Shown in pieces: positions 1 to 8,429 of a stretch of DNA of 64,000 bases. The stretch lies in NCBI RefSeq assembly GCF_900111305.1, contig NZ_FOGS01000010.1, forward strand, positions 37,394 through 101,393, given 5' to 3'. The first letter of the stretch is position 1, and each line of letters starts with the position of its first letter. Source of the stretch: Vreelandella subterranea (lineage in GTDB: Bacteria; Pseudomonadota; Gammaproteobacteria; Pseudomonadales; Halomonadaceae). The notes under the pieces are model-generated. The model was given only the letters and a program-made list of their open reading frames with translations, had not been told where the DNA came from and ran no database searches. The translations under genes were made by a program, and so were the position numbers.

Positions 1-1
1 C

Positions 2-88
2 GCCCAGGTGGCGGAATTGGTAGACGCGCTAGCTTCAGGTGCTAGTGACCGTATGGTCGTGGAGGTTCAAGTCCTCTCCTGGGCACCA
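2..88 (+). tRNA. tRNA-Leu (anticodon CAG)
   Basis: A full tRNA can be folded by eye. The acceptor stem pairs GCCCAGG (2-8) with CCTGGGC (78-84), followed by A85 and an encoded CCA (86-88). The anticodon stem CTAGC/GCTAG closes the loop TTCAGGT, giving anticodon CAG, which reads CUG leucine codons. A long variable arm (TGACCGTATGGTCGT) marks it as a class II tRNA, and the T-arm holds GTTCAAGTC. No promoter is visible because the gene starts at the window edge. Confidence 0.96.
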
Positions 89-351
89 TCGATAGTGGTC
101 CAGTCCGCATCAAGTACTCAAAATCTTTGTTATTGCCTTCCCGTCAGATTTTTTACTTTACTTGTACACTCAGGTACTGCCCTCTCTTCTGGGCCATACG
201 CTGTTAGGCACCTATCAACACCACCTCCTGCATGCACTGGACGCATACCCTCATTCCCATTCTGCGTTTTATATAACGGCTGAAAAGACGTTACGTTGAA
301 TCGTCATGCCATGACGTTTATGCATGACGATAACGACAAAGGGAGAACGGT
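89..351. other. Intergenic region between tRNA-Leu and the BCCT gene
   Basis: About 260 bases without a convincing gene. An open frame runs out of the tRNA through this stretch, but it has no family resemblance and begins inside the tRNA. The only clear structure is an inverted repeat just upstream of the BCCT ribosome binding site, listed separately. Confidence 0.6.
301..330. promoter_or_regulatory. Perfect 9-bp inverted repeat upstream of the BCCT-CocE operon
   Basis: TCGTCATGC (301-309) and GCATGACGA (322-330) form a perfect dyad with a 12-base spacer, ending about 20 bases before the start codon at 352. Position and symmetry suit an operator for a dimeric regulator, perhaps the LysR protein encoded after the operon. 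It could also form a hairpin in the leader. Function is inferred. Confidence 0.4.
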
Positions 352-1902
352 ATGCAGACAAAATCACTTCGGCCACTGGTATTCTGGCCAACCTTTTTGG
401 TTTTACTCGCTGCAGTTATTGCCAGCTATATCAACTTAGAAGCTTTTCTAGCCGTTACCAGCGCATTGAATGACGCAATCCTGACTAATTTTTCATGGCT
501 TTTCAGCCTGGGCAGCCTCTACCTCTTGGTGATGGCCGTCATCGTTTATTTCTCTCCGCTGGGCCAGCTTCGCATTGGAGGGCCGCATGCCAAGCCAATA
601 CTGTCACCGATCCGCTGGTTTTCGATCACCTTGTGCACCACCCTCGCAGTGGGCGTTCTGTTCTGGACCACAGCGGAACCGCTTTACCATTTTATGGGCC
701 CTCCCAGCTCAAGTGGTCTAGAGGCTGGCTCAAGTGATGCGATGCTGTTTTCAATGTCGACCATGTTTTTACACTGGACATTCACACCTTATGCCATCTA
801 TGCCGTCCCCGCCTTAATCTTCGCCCTGGCTTTTTACAACCTGCGCCTGCGCTTTTCTATTTCCAGCATGCTGGAACCCCTGTTCGGCTCAAGAATCAAA
901 CGCTTTTCCGGGCTCATCGATGCTATTTCACTATACGCGCTGGTAGCGGGCATGGCGTCTTCGCTCGGCACTGGCGCACTGACATTGGCGGGGGGAGTAG
1001 GCCAGTACCTGGGCGGTGAAAGCGACCCCATACGGCTCGGTATCATTGTTGCCATCATTGTGACCACCTTTGTTCTTTCCGCTGCCAGCGGCTTACAGAA
1101 AGGCATTGCACGGCTGTCATCACTCAATGCCGTTTTGCTGCTTATCCTTGGTGTATTCGCCTTTGTCGTCGGCCCAACCATCTTCAGTTTGACCCTTGGC
1201 GTGGAGTCGTTTGGGGTATTTATCGACAATTTCTTCACCAAGAGCCTCTTCACAGGCAGTGCAGGTGAAGATCAGTGGCCACAGTGGTGGTCGATATTTT
1301 ACTGGGCAGTCTGGTTTGCCTGGGCGCCGGTCGCGGCACTGTTTCTCGGCAAAATATCCTGCGGCTACACCGTGCGTCAGTTTCTCCGCGTTAACCTGAT
1401 TTATCCCGCGCTATTTGCCAGTACCTGGATCACAATATTTTCGGGTGCGGCGCTCTACTATCAAGCACATACCGATGTCGGCCTGCATGCCATCCTTAGT
1501 GAACGGGGTGTGGAAAATGTGCTTTACGAACTGTTCCGTCAGTTGCCTCTTTCTGAGGTATTGATCCCGGTCCTGCTTTTCATAGCCTTTATTTCTTATG
1601 TCACTGCCGCTGACTCGCAAACAGACGCCATCGGTAATCTCTGCACTCGCGGCCTGACAGCCGATTCTGATTTGAATGCCGGGATCACCATGAAAGTTGT
1701 CTGGGGCGTCATCGTCGGCATTGTCGCCTGGGTCATGGTGAGTTTCGTCGGCATTGATGGCATCAAAATGCTGTCTAATCTGGGCGGCCTTCCCGCGCTG
1801 CTCATTGTGCTCATGGCTACCGGCTCTCTGTGGGTCTGGCTGAGAAATCCTCAGCAACTTAGCGATCCCCCCACCCCTACCAGCAACAAGCGTGCATCAT
1901 GA
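352..1902 (+). CDS. BCCT-family (betaine/choline/carnitine-type) secondary transporter
   Basis: A 516-residue inner-membrane protein of the betaine-carnitine-choline transporter family, with about 12 predicted membrane segments and no long cytosolic tails. Family hallmarks are the FWTTAEP segment in TM3 (usual form FWGVAEP) and the tryptophan-rich segment WAVWFAWAP in TM8. The glycine-rich GMGIG-type stretch that normally precedes the AEP motif is replaced (LAVGVLFW), so the substrate may not be a simple betaine. The start follows a GGGAGA ribosome binding site. Its stop overlaps the next gene's ATG (ATGA), implying co-translation with a CocE-like hydrolase. The pairing suggests uptake of a compound that is then cleaved. 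Family assignment is strong; substrate unknown. Confidence 0.9.
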   Translation: MQTKSLRPLVFWPTFLVLLAAVIASYINLEAFLAVTSALNDAILTNFSWLFSLGSLYLLVMAVIVYFSPLGQLRIGGPHAKPILSPIRWFSITLCTTLAVGVLFWTTAEPLYHFMGPPSSSGLEAGSSDAMLFSMSTMFLHWTFTPYAIYAVPALIFALAFYNLRLRFSISSMLEPLFGSRIKRFSGLIDAISLYALVAGMASSLGTGALTLAGGVGQYLGGESDPIRLGIIVAIIVTTFVLSAASGLQKGIARLSSLNAVLLLILGVFAFVVGPTIFSLTLGVESFGVFIDNFFTKSLFTGSAGEDQWPQWWSIFYWAVWFAWAPVAALFLGKISCGYTVRQFLRVNLIYPALFASTWITIFSGAALYYQAHTDVGLHAILSERGVENVLYELFRQLPLSEVLIPVLLFIAFISYVTAADSQTDAIGNLCTRGLTADSDLNAGITMKVVWGVIVGIVAWVMVSFVGIDGIKMLSNLGGLPALLIVLMATGSLWVWLRNPQQLSDPPTPTSNKRAS

Positions 1903-3923
1903 ATATCAAGCAGGATTTCCCACACCGCGTTCGCGAGCTAGAGAATGTTCAGATTCCCCTGTCTGACGGCACTTTGCTAGCGGTGCGCATATGGTTGCCG
2001 GTAAATGCTGAAGCGCAACCGGTGCCGGCCATTCTGGAGTACCTCCCCTACCGCAAACGGGACGGTACCGCGATCAGAGATGCGTTGACGCATCCCTACT
2101 TTGCCGGGCATGGATACGCCTGTATACGAGTCGACATGCGAGGCAATGGCGAATCGGATGGCTTGATGGAGGACGAGTACACACCTCAGGAGCAAGCCGA
2201 CGCCCTGGAAGTCATCGACTGGATTGCCAACCAACCATGGTGCACGGGTCATCTAGGCATGATGGGCATATCCTGGGGTGGCTTTAATAGTCTGCAAGTG
2301 GCCGCATTACGTCCTGAGCCACTCAAAGCGATCATCACGCTGTGCTCTACGGATGATCGGTATGCGGATGATATCCATTACAAGGGCGGCAATATGCTGC
2401 TGGAAAACCTTGGGTGGGCAGCCACCATGCTAAGTTTTTCTGCGGCGGTCCCCGACCCTGCCCTGGTAGGAGAAAAATGGCGCGACATGTGGAAGCTGCG
2501 CCTTGATAACATGCCGTTGTTGGCCGAGACCTGGTTGGACCATCAATACCGGGATGCTTATTGGCAACATGGCTCTATCTGCGAGAACTATGCCGACATT
2601 GAAGCGGCGGTTTACATGATAAGCGGCTGGGCTGACTCCTACATCAATAGCATCCCCAGGATGATGAAAGAACTGCAGAGCCCTAAAAAGGCGCTGATAG
2701 GCCCTTGGATGCACAAGTATCCCCACTATGCGACACCAGACCCAGCCATCGGCTTTTTGCAGGAAGCGCTTCGTTGGTGGGATTACTGGCTCAAAGGTAT
2801 TGAGACAGGCATCATGGATGAACCCGCCTGTACCTTTTACCTTCAAGACGGCCTACCGCCCGCCCCCAAATACGCCGAACGGCCTGGCAAATGGGTACAG
2901 ACTCATGGCTGGCCAGCGTCTCATGCCGAAGTTGAGCCGATTTCACTCACGCTAGGTGACCAAGGCCTTTCAGTAGGCGCCTACCTGAGTCAGGACAAAC
3001 TGATTGCATCCCCTCTGACCACTGGCGCCCTGCAAGGGGAATATATTCCCCTCTGGTTTGGGGCTGATTTCCCCACCGACCAGCGGCGTGATGATGGTCT
3101 ATCGCAGGTATTCGATTCAGAGCCCTACGCAGATGGACTGGATATTCTGGGGCAACCAACGCTAAAGGCAACGCTCAGCAGTCATGAAGATTGTGGTCAG
3201 CTTCATGTCCGTCTCTGCGATATCGCCCCTGGCGGCGAAAGCGCCCTGATTACCTACGGTACGCTCAACCTTAACCTGCGCGACGACCCCGCCGTTATTA
3301 CCCCTCCAACGCCTGGCGAACCTATGGATATTCACCTGGCCCTGGATCTCGTCGGCTATCGACTGCCTCGGGGTCATCGTCTAAGGGTCGCACTTTCCAG
3401 CGCCAGTTTCCCACTGGTCTGGTCGCCTCGCAAACGCGCTGATCTTACATTGAAGTCTGGCACACCAACCATAGAGCTGCCGTTAGCCAAAGCTGCTTAT
3501 ATCCCCATGCCCTTCAAGCCTCCTGAAAGCGCTACGCCCTGCCCGGTGGAAACCATCCGCAAGGGCCAACCAAAGCGAACTATCAGCGAGGACGTCGGTA
3601 GCGGGGAGGTCAGCGTCATCGTCGAGGATGACATGGGGGACATACAGTTCCTTGATCATGGCTTACGCGTTGAACAGTACGCAAAAGAAGTTTATTCAAG
3701 CCATCCTGTCGACGCGACCCGTACCCGCGCCGATATTGAATGGACGTATCGCGCCAGCCGAGCCGGAGAAAAAGATCACTTCGCTGTATCCGTATTCAGT
3801 CGTTATCACCTGCATTGTGACGAAACGACTTTTTACCTGAAGGCTGAACAGCATGCCTATGAAGGCGATACATTAGTGAGTGATAAGTCCTGGGAGAGAG
3901 AAATCCCTCGCACGGCGATCTAG
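1899..3923 (+). CDS. CocE/NonD-type S15 family serine hydrolase
   Basis: A 674-residue cytoplasmic hydrolase of the X-Pro dipeptidyl-peptidase (S15)/cocaine-esterase family. The nucleophile elbow GISWGG puts the catalytic serine at about residue 125 of the N-terminal alpha/beta-hydrolase domain. The second half has the beta-sandwich type PepX C-terminal domain (roughly 290-540), with a further C-terminal extension. No signal peptide is seen. It overlaps the upstream transporter by four bases (ATGA). Members hydrolyse esters, amides or N-terminal dipeptides. Coupling to a BCCT importer suggests it acts on the imported substrate, but that is inference. A hairpin follows the stop. Confidence 0.88.
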   Translation: MNIKQDFPHRVRELENVQIPLSDGTLLAVRIWLPVNAEAQPVPAILEYLPYRKRDGTAIRDALTHPYFAGHGYACIRVDMRGNGESDGLMEDEYTPQEQADALEVIDWIANQPWCTGHLGMMGISWGGFNSLQVAALRPEPLKAIITLCSTDDRYADDIHYKGGNMLLENLGWAATMLSFSAAVPDPALVGEKWRDMWKLRLDNMPLLAETWLDHQYRDAYWQHGSICENYADIEAAVYMISGWADSYINSIPRMMKELQSPKKALIGPWMHKYPHYATPDPAIGFLQEALRWWDYWLKGIETGIMDEPACTFYLQDGLPPAPKYAERPGKWVQTHGWPASHAEVEPISLTLGDQGLSVGAYLSQDKLIASPLTTGALQGEYIPLWFGADFPTDQRRDDGLSQVFDSEPYADGLDILGQPTLKATLSSHEDCGQLHVRLCDIAPGGESALITYGTLNLNLRDDPAVITPPTPGEPMDIHLALDLVGYRLPRGHRLRVALSSASFPLVWSPRKRADLTLKSGTPTIELPLAKAAYIPMPFKPPESATPCPVETIRKGQPKRTISEDVGSGEVSVIVEDDMGDIQFLDHGLRVEQYAKEVYSSHPVDATRTRADIEWTYRASRAGEKDHFAVSVFSRYHLHCDETTFYLKAEQHAYEGDTLVSDKSWEREIPRTAI

Positions 3924-3936
3924 AGCGTTTACCCTG

Positions 3937-3976
3937 ACACTGCTTGGCGGCAGATACTGCCAGGCAGTGTTATTCT
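3937..3976 (+). terminator. Probable terminator after the BCCT-CocE operon
   Basis: ACACTGCTTGGCGGCAG (3937-3953) can pair with CTGCCAGGCAGTGT (3957-3970), a long slightly imperfect stem with a 3-base loop, followed by TATTCT. It lies 13 bases past the hydrolase stop. The T-run is short, so efficiency is uncertain. Confidence 0.55.
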
Positions 3977-4011
3977 CAGGAATCGTCTTGCCGACTCTAG
4001 AGTTTTATTCA

Positions 4012-4917
4012 ATGCGCGATGCCTTACCCCCGCTTACCAGCTTAAGTGCCTTTGAAGCTGCTGCACGATACTGCAGTTTCACTCAGGCAGGCAGCGAACT
4101 TAACTTGTCTCAAAGCGCCGTGAGCCGTCAAATCAAGCGTCTCGAAGCTGACCTGGGGCGGCTTCTTTTCGAGCGTCATTATGAAGGATTGCGTCTTACC
4201 CCAGCCGGCGAGCAGTACTTCCGGGTTGTACAGGGACTGTTACGCGAACTAAGGGATGAAACGGCTCGCCTTAGGCGAAGGGGAGACGACCGACAGTTGA
4301 CACTGGCGTCTAGCCCCACCATTGCTTCAATCTGGCTAGCGCGTCAGCTCCCTGACTTTCAGCGCGCGTACCCTGACATTGAAATTCGGATATTGACCGT
4401 CGAAGATCCCCGTCGACTTGATCTGGCAGAGTTCGATCTTGGCATCTACTACCGCGTTCCCAATGAGGTTGACCCACCAGGGCTGTTGGCAGATGCGATT
4501 TTCGAGCATGAGATGGTATCAGCCGTTTGTAGCCCCATTTATCTGGAGCGCCATGGCAAGGTGATTGATGCGAAGCAGTTGCTCACTAGCCACAATCTCA
4601 TGGTGGTGGAAGACCATTACCATGATTGGCTAACCTGGGAAACATGGTACCGAGAATTGGACCTGGACTGGCAGGCACCTCTTCATACGCTACGAGCCAA
4701 CAGTTTCCAGTTGCTGATGAATGCTACGCTGGCGGGTCAGGGGGTGACACTTGGCTGGATGCGTCTTCTAAGTGCTGAGCTTGATCAGGGAAATCTTGTA
4801 CAAGCACTGCCTTACACTCTGCCGAGTAAAGGCAGTTTATCCCTGCTTACACCTGAGCATCGACACCTGACAGACCCTATGCGTGCTTTTCGCCACTGGG
4901 TGCTCAGTACTTCCTAA
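4012..4917 (+). CDS. LysR-family transcriptional regulator (GcvA-like)
   Basis: A 301-residue LysR regulator. The N-terminal winged helix (about residues 5-65) carries the typical pattern FEAAARYCSFTQAG..LNLSQSAVSRQIKRLE. The rest is a substrate-binding effector domain. I chose the ATG at 4012 because homologous regulators begin about ten residues before the FEAAAR segment. A longer reading from 3880 would overlap the hydrolase stop and the hairpin. No strong ribosome binding site is seen. Same strand and position after the BCCT-CocE pair make it the likely regulator of that operon, possibly through the dyad at 301-330. Confidence 0.88.
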   Translation: MRDALPPLTSLSAFEAAARYCSFTQAGSELNLSQSAVSRQIKRLEADLGRLLFERHYEGLRLTPAGEQYFRVVQGLLRELRDETARLRRRGDDRQLTLASSPTIASIWLARQLPDFQRAYPDIEIRILTVEDPRRLDLAEFDLGIYYRVPNEVDPPGLLADAIFEHEMVSAVCSPIYLERHGKVIDAKQLLTSHNLMVVEDHYHDWLTWETWYRELDLDWQAPLHTLRANSFQLLMNATLAGQGVTLGWMRLLSAELDQGNLVQALPYTLPSKGSLSLLTPEHRHLTDPMRAFRHWVLSTS

Positions 4918-4962
4918 TCGGTCCTTCCTAATCAGTACTACGCAACATGAAATCAGCCTTAC

Positions 4963-5829
4963 CTATTGATAACGCCCCGGCTTTTTCGCCACTTCTTCCA
5001 GTGCCCAGCCGCCAGTGCGGATTTCGCTTTCCAGGACACTTTCCACGTTGTCATTCAACTCGTGGAAAAAGTCCAGACCGGTACGTGCTTCGATGTCATC
5101 AATGCTGACCAGGTAGTCGTCCAGCGGCTCGTTGCCGCGCACGTCCTGGGGCATGATAAATGCAAGCGCCAGCGGTGCTTCATCGTGGGGTGCCACGATG
5201 ATCTTGTAGAACGCCTCGGGCACTTCGACCAGGCCCACGCGATTGAAGACGTTATCCATAAAGCGTTCAGGAAAGATGGGGCCGGTAATGATTTGCAGGC
5301 GATCAAAACGCGGCGCGAAATGGTCCATGACGGCTTCTTCCAAACGCTGCCAGAGCTGGCGGTTCAGATTGGGCCGTTGCGGGGTCATGTTGCTCATGTA
5401 GAAGGTGTCGAGCTGTGCACTGCGCCCGTGAACGGCGGCGATGGCATAGTTGGGGGCCAGGTGGCCGCGGTCGTAGCCGCTGCCGGAATAGCTGTCAGTG
5501 CCCACCGGCCATAATGTCCGCCAGTCGGGACGAAAGTCCGGGCGCGACCCGATGCGCGTATCGTCCACGGCGGTGACCTGATAACTGACCCATAGCGGGT
5601 TGACGCGAACGTCCGACCAGCCCACCAGAAAACCGTCGTTGCGCAGCACCCGGTGGAAGGACGTAAAGCTCAGCGCTTCCCAGGTCGGCACGCCCTGCCA
5701 GGTGTACATATCTTGATGCTGGCGCTCCTGGTACTGCCAGAGCACGCTGCCCAGCACCACAAACAGCACAAGAATACCTATTCGTCTGGCCTGCCGACGC
5801 CAACCCAAGCGTAACTTACCCAATCCCAC
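4963..5829 (-). CDS. Membrane-anchored DNA/RNA non-specific endonuclease
   Basis: An endonuclease_NS (NucA/NUC1-type, beta-beta-alpha-metal) nuclease. The active-site motif DRGHLAPN is present, with catalytic His at about residue 123 counted from the GTG, followed by the downstream SNMTPQRPNLNR segment that supplies the metal-binding Asn. One hydrophobic helix (about 17-31) with positive residues before it suggests a periplasm-facing membrane anchor or uncleaved signal. The start is uncertain: GTG at 5829 sits only two bases from an AGGGGAG box, whereas TTG at 5823 has a normal 8-base spacing. It converges on the LysR gene. A role in extracellular nucleic-acid scavenging is inferred. Confidence 0.85.
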   Translation of the reverse strand: MGLGKLRLGWRRQARRIGILVLFVVLGSVLWQYQERQHQDMYTWQGVPTWEALSFTSFHRVLRNDGFLVGWSDVRVNPLWVSYQVTAVDDTRIGSRPDFRPDWRTLWPVGTDSYSGSGYDRGHLAPNYAIAAVHGRSAQLDTFYMSNMTPQRPNLNRQLWQRLEEAVMDHFAPRFDRLQIITGPIFPERFMDNVFNRVGLVEVPEAFYKIIVAPHDEAPLALAFIMPQDVRGNEPLDDYLVSIDDIEARTGLDFFHELNDNVESVLESEIRTGGWALEEVAKKPGRYQ

Positions 5830-5875
5830 AACTCCCCTGTCCCGCTAGATCCAGCCCTTGATCAAACAGGGCGCG

Positions 5876-6151
5876 TTACCATCCCAGTGAAAACATGGTT
5901 TCCAGATCGTGGCGCGAGTGCACCTGCATGGCGTTGAGCGTTTCCGTGTCGCTGATGCCTTCCACTGCGTTGAGTCGTTCGGTGACCAGGTCGGCCAGGC
6001 TTTCGAAGTCGCGAGTGCGAGCGATAGCCACCAGATCGTAGCGGCCGCAGGTCGAATACACCTCGCTGATACCGTCGACATCCGCCAAGCGCTCAGCGAC
6101 GGCCTTGACCTGACCTTTCTCGGTATTGATTAGGATGACTGCGTTTTGCAT
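5876..6151 (-). CDS. Stand-alone Lrp/AsnC ligand-binding (RAM) domain protein
   Basis: A 91-residue protein consisting only of the AsnC/Lrp C-terminal effector domain. The N-terminal helix-turn-helix is absent. The sequence MQNAVILINTEKGQV.. through VYSTCGRYDLVAIA shows the alpha-beta sandwich pattern and the G-R-Y-D ligand-binding segment. Such proteins oligomerise and bind amino acids, sometimes modulating full-length Lrp-type regulators. The ATG at 6151 follows GAGGGCG. The frame stays open upstream to 6322, but that extension is a repetitive hydrophobic stretch encoded by a tandem repeat and is probably not translated. Confidence 0.85.
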   Translation of the reverse strand: MQNAVILINTEKGQVKAVAERLADVDGISEVYSTCGRYDLVAIARTRDFESLADLVTERLNAVEGISDTETLNAMQVHSRHDLETMFSLGW

Positions 6152-6227
6152 CGCGCCCTCATGAACTGTCGGTGTTGGATATGGTCTGATGACGGCAGGA
6201 GTATAACAGGGCCCTGGCAGCGGGCGT

Positions 6228-6287
6228 AGTAATGCTAAAAAGAGTAATGCTAAAAAGAGTAATGCTAAAAACAGTGAGGCTAAAAAT
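6228..6287. repeat. Four tandem copies of a 15-bp unit
   Basis: AGTAATGCTAAAAAG is repeated at 6228, 6243 and 6258, the third with a changed last base. A diverged fourth copy (AGTGAGGCTAAAAAT) follows at 6273. The array lies in the 327-base gap between the AsnC-domain gene and the HiPIP gene, upstream of the former. It may be a slippage-prone minisatellite affecting promoter spacing. Confidence 0.85.
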
Positions 6288-6478
6288 AGCCGCTCTCTCA
6301 GCGTGACCGATTGTCGCTGCACCGTTCAGGGTATTCGCACTCCACGACGAGTTCCACTAGCATTCAACTATGCGCTGATTACATTCAGCGCTGTATAAAT
6401 AATAAGCAGTATAATAAACAGCACCGTTAATAACGGACACCGGGACAATACGTCAGTCAATGACGACTAGGAGCAACC
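6288..6478 (+). promoter_or_regulatory. Upstream region of the HiPIP gene
   Basis: An AT-rich leader with a TATAAT-like -10 candidate at 6410-6415 and a small palindrome CCGTTAATAACGG near 6423-6435. No convincing -35 is seen at 17 bases, so the promoter call is tentative. No gene is visible here. Confidence 0.3.
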
Positions 6479-6793
6479 ATGGCTAATCAAAGCCGACGTG
6501 CCTTCATGCGATCCAGCCTGCTCAGCCTTGCTGCCCTGCCGCTGGGTGCGGGGATCCTGTCCAAGACCGCCTTTGCGCAAACACTGCCGCGCCTGGATCC
6601 TTCGGCAAGCAATGCCCAGGCATTGAACTACGTGGAAGACGCAGCGGATGCCAGTGATCACCCGGCCTACGAAGAAGGCCAGCGGTGCGACAACTGCATG
6701 TTCTACTCCGCCGATAATGAGGGCTGCCAACTTTTCCCGGAAAACAGCGTCGAGCCAGCGGGCTGGTGCCAGTCCTGGGTCGCTCAGGGCTAG
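6479..6793 (+). CDS. High-potential iron-sulfur protein (HiPIP), Tat-exported
   Basis: A 104-residue periplasmic electron carrier. The N-terminus is a twin-arginine signal (SRRAFMR, then a hydrophobic stretch and cleavage near AFA-Q at 33/34). The mature part has the four HiPIP cysteines at 70, 73, 83 and 97 (CDNC..GC..WC) that bind one [4Fe-4S] cluster. HiPIPs carry electrons between the bc1 complex and terminal oxidases or reductases, and are common in halophilic and phototrophic proteobacteria. The start follows AGGAGCAACC. A strong hairpin terminator follows the stop. Confidence 0.95.
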   Translation: MANQSRRAFMRSSLLSLAALPLGAGILSKTAFAQTLPRLDPSASNAQALNYVEDAADASDHPAYEEGQRCDNCMFYSADNEGCQLFPENSVEPAGWCQSWVAQG

Positions 6794-6798
6794 CAACC

Positions 6799-6840
6799 AA
6801 GATGGCAGAGACGCCATGCGCCTCTGCCATCTTGAGTTTA
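6799..6840. terminator. Terminator between HiPIP and spoVR genes
   Basis: A perfect 12-bp stem: AAGATGGCAGAG (6799-6810) with CTCTGCCATCTT (6822-6833), 11-base loop, followed by GAGTTTA. It lies between convergent genes and may serve both strands. Confidence 0.75.
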
Positions 6841-6842
6841 CG

Positions 6843-8408
6843 TCACTCCTCGCTCTGAGCGCTTTCTTCCACCGGCCATCGGTAACGACGCGTGACGCGC
6901 CCCTCTTCCATTGAGATCAAGTGGACGGGGAAACCCCATAGCTTCTGCAAGTGCCGAATCACCGGGTATACGCTACGTGCCAGTGGGCGACGGCTGTCCT
7001 GCACATGGTGCAGCGTGAGTGAACGATCCCCCCTAATGGCCGCTTCCACAACCTGGATATTGGGCTCGCGCACCGATAGCGCGTATTGCGTCGCCAGTGC
7101 ATCGCGCACCCGCCGGTAGCCCTGTTCATTGTGAATGGCGGCCACCTCCAGCGTTTCCTCCTGGTCATCGTCGACCACCAGAAACAGCTTGTGATCGCGC
7201 ATGACCTTGGGCGACAAAAACTGCTGGATAAAGGATTCATCCTTGAAGTTGCGCATGGCAAATTCAAGCGTTTCCCGCCAGGGGCTGCCGGCAATATCCG
7301 GAAACCACTGGCGATCCTCGTCGGTGGGCGCTTCGCAGATGCGTTTGATATCCATGAAAATGGCAAAGCCCAGGGCATAGGGGTTGATGCCGCTGTAGTA
7401 AGGGCTATCAAACGCTGGCTGGTTGATCACCGCTGCATGGGACTGTAAAAACTCGAGCATGAGGCCTTCATCGACATTGCCATCGTCGTAAAGGCGATTC
7501 ATCAGGGTATAGTGCCAGAAGCACGCCCAGCCCTCGTTCATTACCTGGGTTTGCCGTTGGGGATAAAAATACTGCGCCAGTTTACGCACGATACGCACGA
7601 TTTCGCGCTGCCATGGGGCCAGTAGCGGCGCGTTCTTCTCGACAAAGTAGAGCAGGTTTTCCTGGGGCTCGGGAGGATAACGGCCGCCACTATGCAGCCC
7701 AAGCGGGTCATCTTCTTCCGGCGATAAACTGCCAGGCAACGACTCGCCGCCTTCCGGGCTGTCGGGGATCGTGCGCCAAAGCAGATTCACCTGGGTTTGC
7801 AGGTAGGCCTCGCGTTCGTCCTGGCGTTTGGCTTCTTCTTCCGCCGAAATCGGCGACGGCCGCTTGTAACGGTCCACCCCGTAGTTTTGCAGCGCATGGC
7901 AGGCATCCAACAGCTGCTCGACCGCCTGAACGCCATGGCGCTCCTCGCACTTTGCGATGTAGTGGCGAGCGAATACCAGATAATCGACGATGGACTCCGC
8001 GTCGGTCCAGGTGCGAAACAGGTAATTGCCTTTGAAGAAGGAATTATGCCCGTAACAGGCATGGGCCATGACCAGCACCTGCATCATCAGGGTGTTTTCT
8101 TCCATCAGGTAGGCGATGCAGGGGTTGGAGTTGATGACCAGCTCGTAGGCCAGTCCCATCTGGCCGCGCTTGTAGGCCTGCTCGACGGCGAGAAACTGCT
8201 TGCCGAACGACCAGTGGTGGTAGCCTACCGGCATGCCGACGCTGGCGTAGGCATCCATCATCTGCTCGGTGGTGATCACTTCAATCTGGTTGGGATAGGT
8301 ATCCAGCCGGTATTCGTCGGCAAGCCGAGCCAGCTCGGCATCAAAACGCTCAAGGATGCTGAAGTTCCAATCGGAACCGGTCGCAATCGGCTTGTGGGTG
8401 GCATTCAT
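6843..8408 (-). CDS. ycgB: SpoVR family protein (YcgB)
   Basis: A 521-residue cytoplasmic SpoVR-family protein, close to the length of E. coli YcgB (about 510). Recognisable segments are the N-terminal SDWNFSILERFDAELARLADEY and the central FYPQRQTQVMNEGWACFWHY, typical of the family. Biochemical function is unknown. It is the third gene of a prkA-yeaH-ycgB operon, 21 bases after yeaH, with a good GAGGAG ribosome binding site. In enterobacteria the orthologous genes are RpoS/stress- and nitrogen-starvation-induced, and in Bacillus SpoVR affects spore cortex. Operon context makes the assignment secure. Confidence 0.93.
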   Translation of the reverse strand: MNATHKPIATGSDWNFSILERFDAELARLADEYRLDTYPNQIEVITTEQMMDAYASVGMPVGYHHWSFGKQFLAVEQAYKRGQMGLAYELVINSNPCIAYLMEENTLMMQVLVMAHACYGHNSFFKGNYLFRTWTDAESIVDYLVFARHYIAKCEERHGVQAVEQLLDACHALQNYGVDRYKRPSPISAEEEAKRQDEREAYLQTQVNLLWRTIPDSPEGGESLPGSLSPEEDDPLGLHSGGRYPPEPQENLLYFVEKNAPLLAPWQREIVRIVRKLAQYFYPQRQTQVMNEGWACFWHYTLMNRLYDDGNVDEGLMLEFLQSHAAVINQPAFDSPYYSGINPYALGFAIFMDIKRICEAPTDEDRQWFPDIAGSPWRETLEFAMRNFKDESFIQQFLSPKVMRDHKLFLVVDDDQEETLEVAAIHNEQGYRRVRDALATQYALSVREPNIQVVEAAIRGDRSLTLHHVQDSRRPLARSVYPVIRHLQKLWGFPVHLISMEEGRVTRRYRWPVEESAQSEE

Positions 8409-8429
8409 GGCGCACTCCTCAACGGGCGG

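Noticed and set aside
8..283. 91-codon open frame starting inside the tRNA-Leu gene
   Set aside because: It starts within a well-folded tRNA, has no ribosome binding site and shows no family resemblance.
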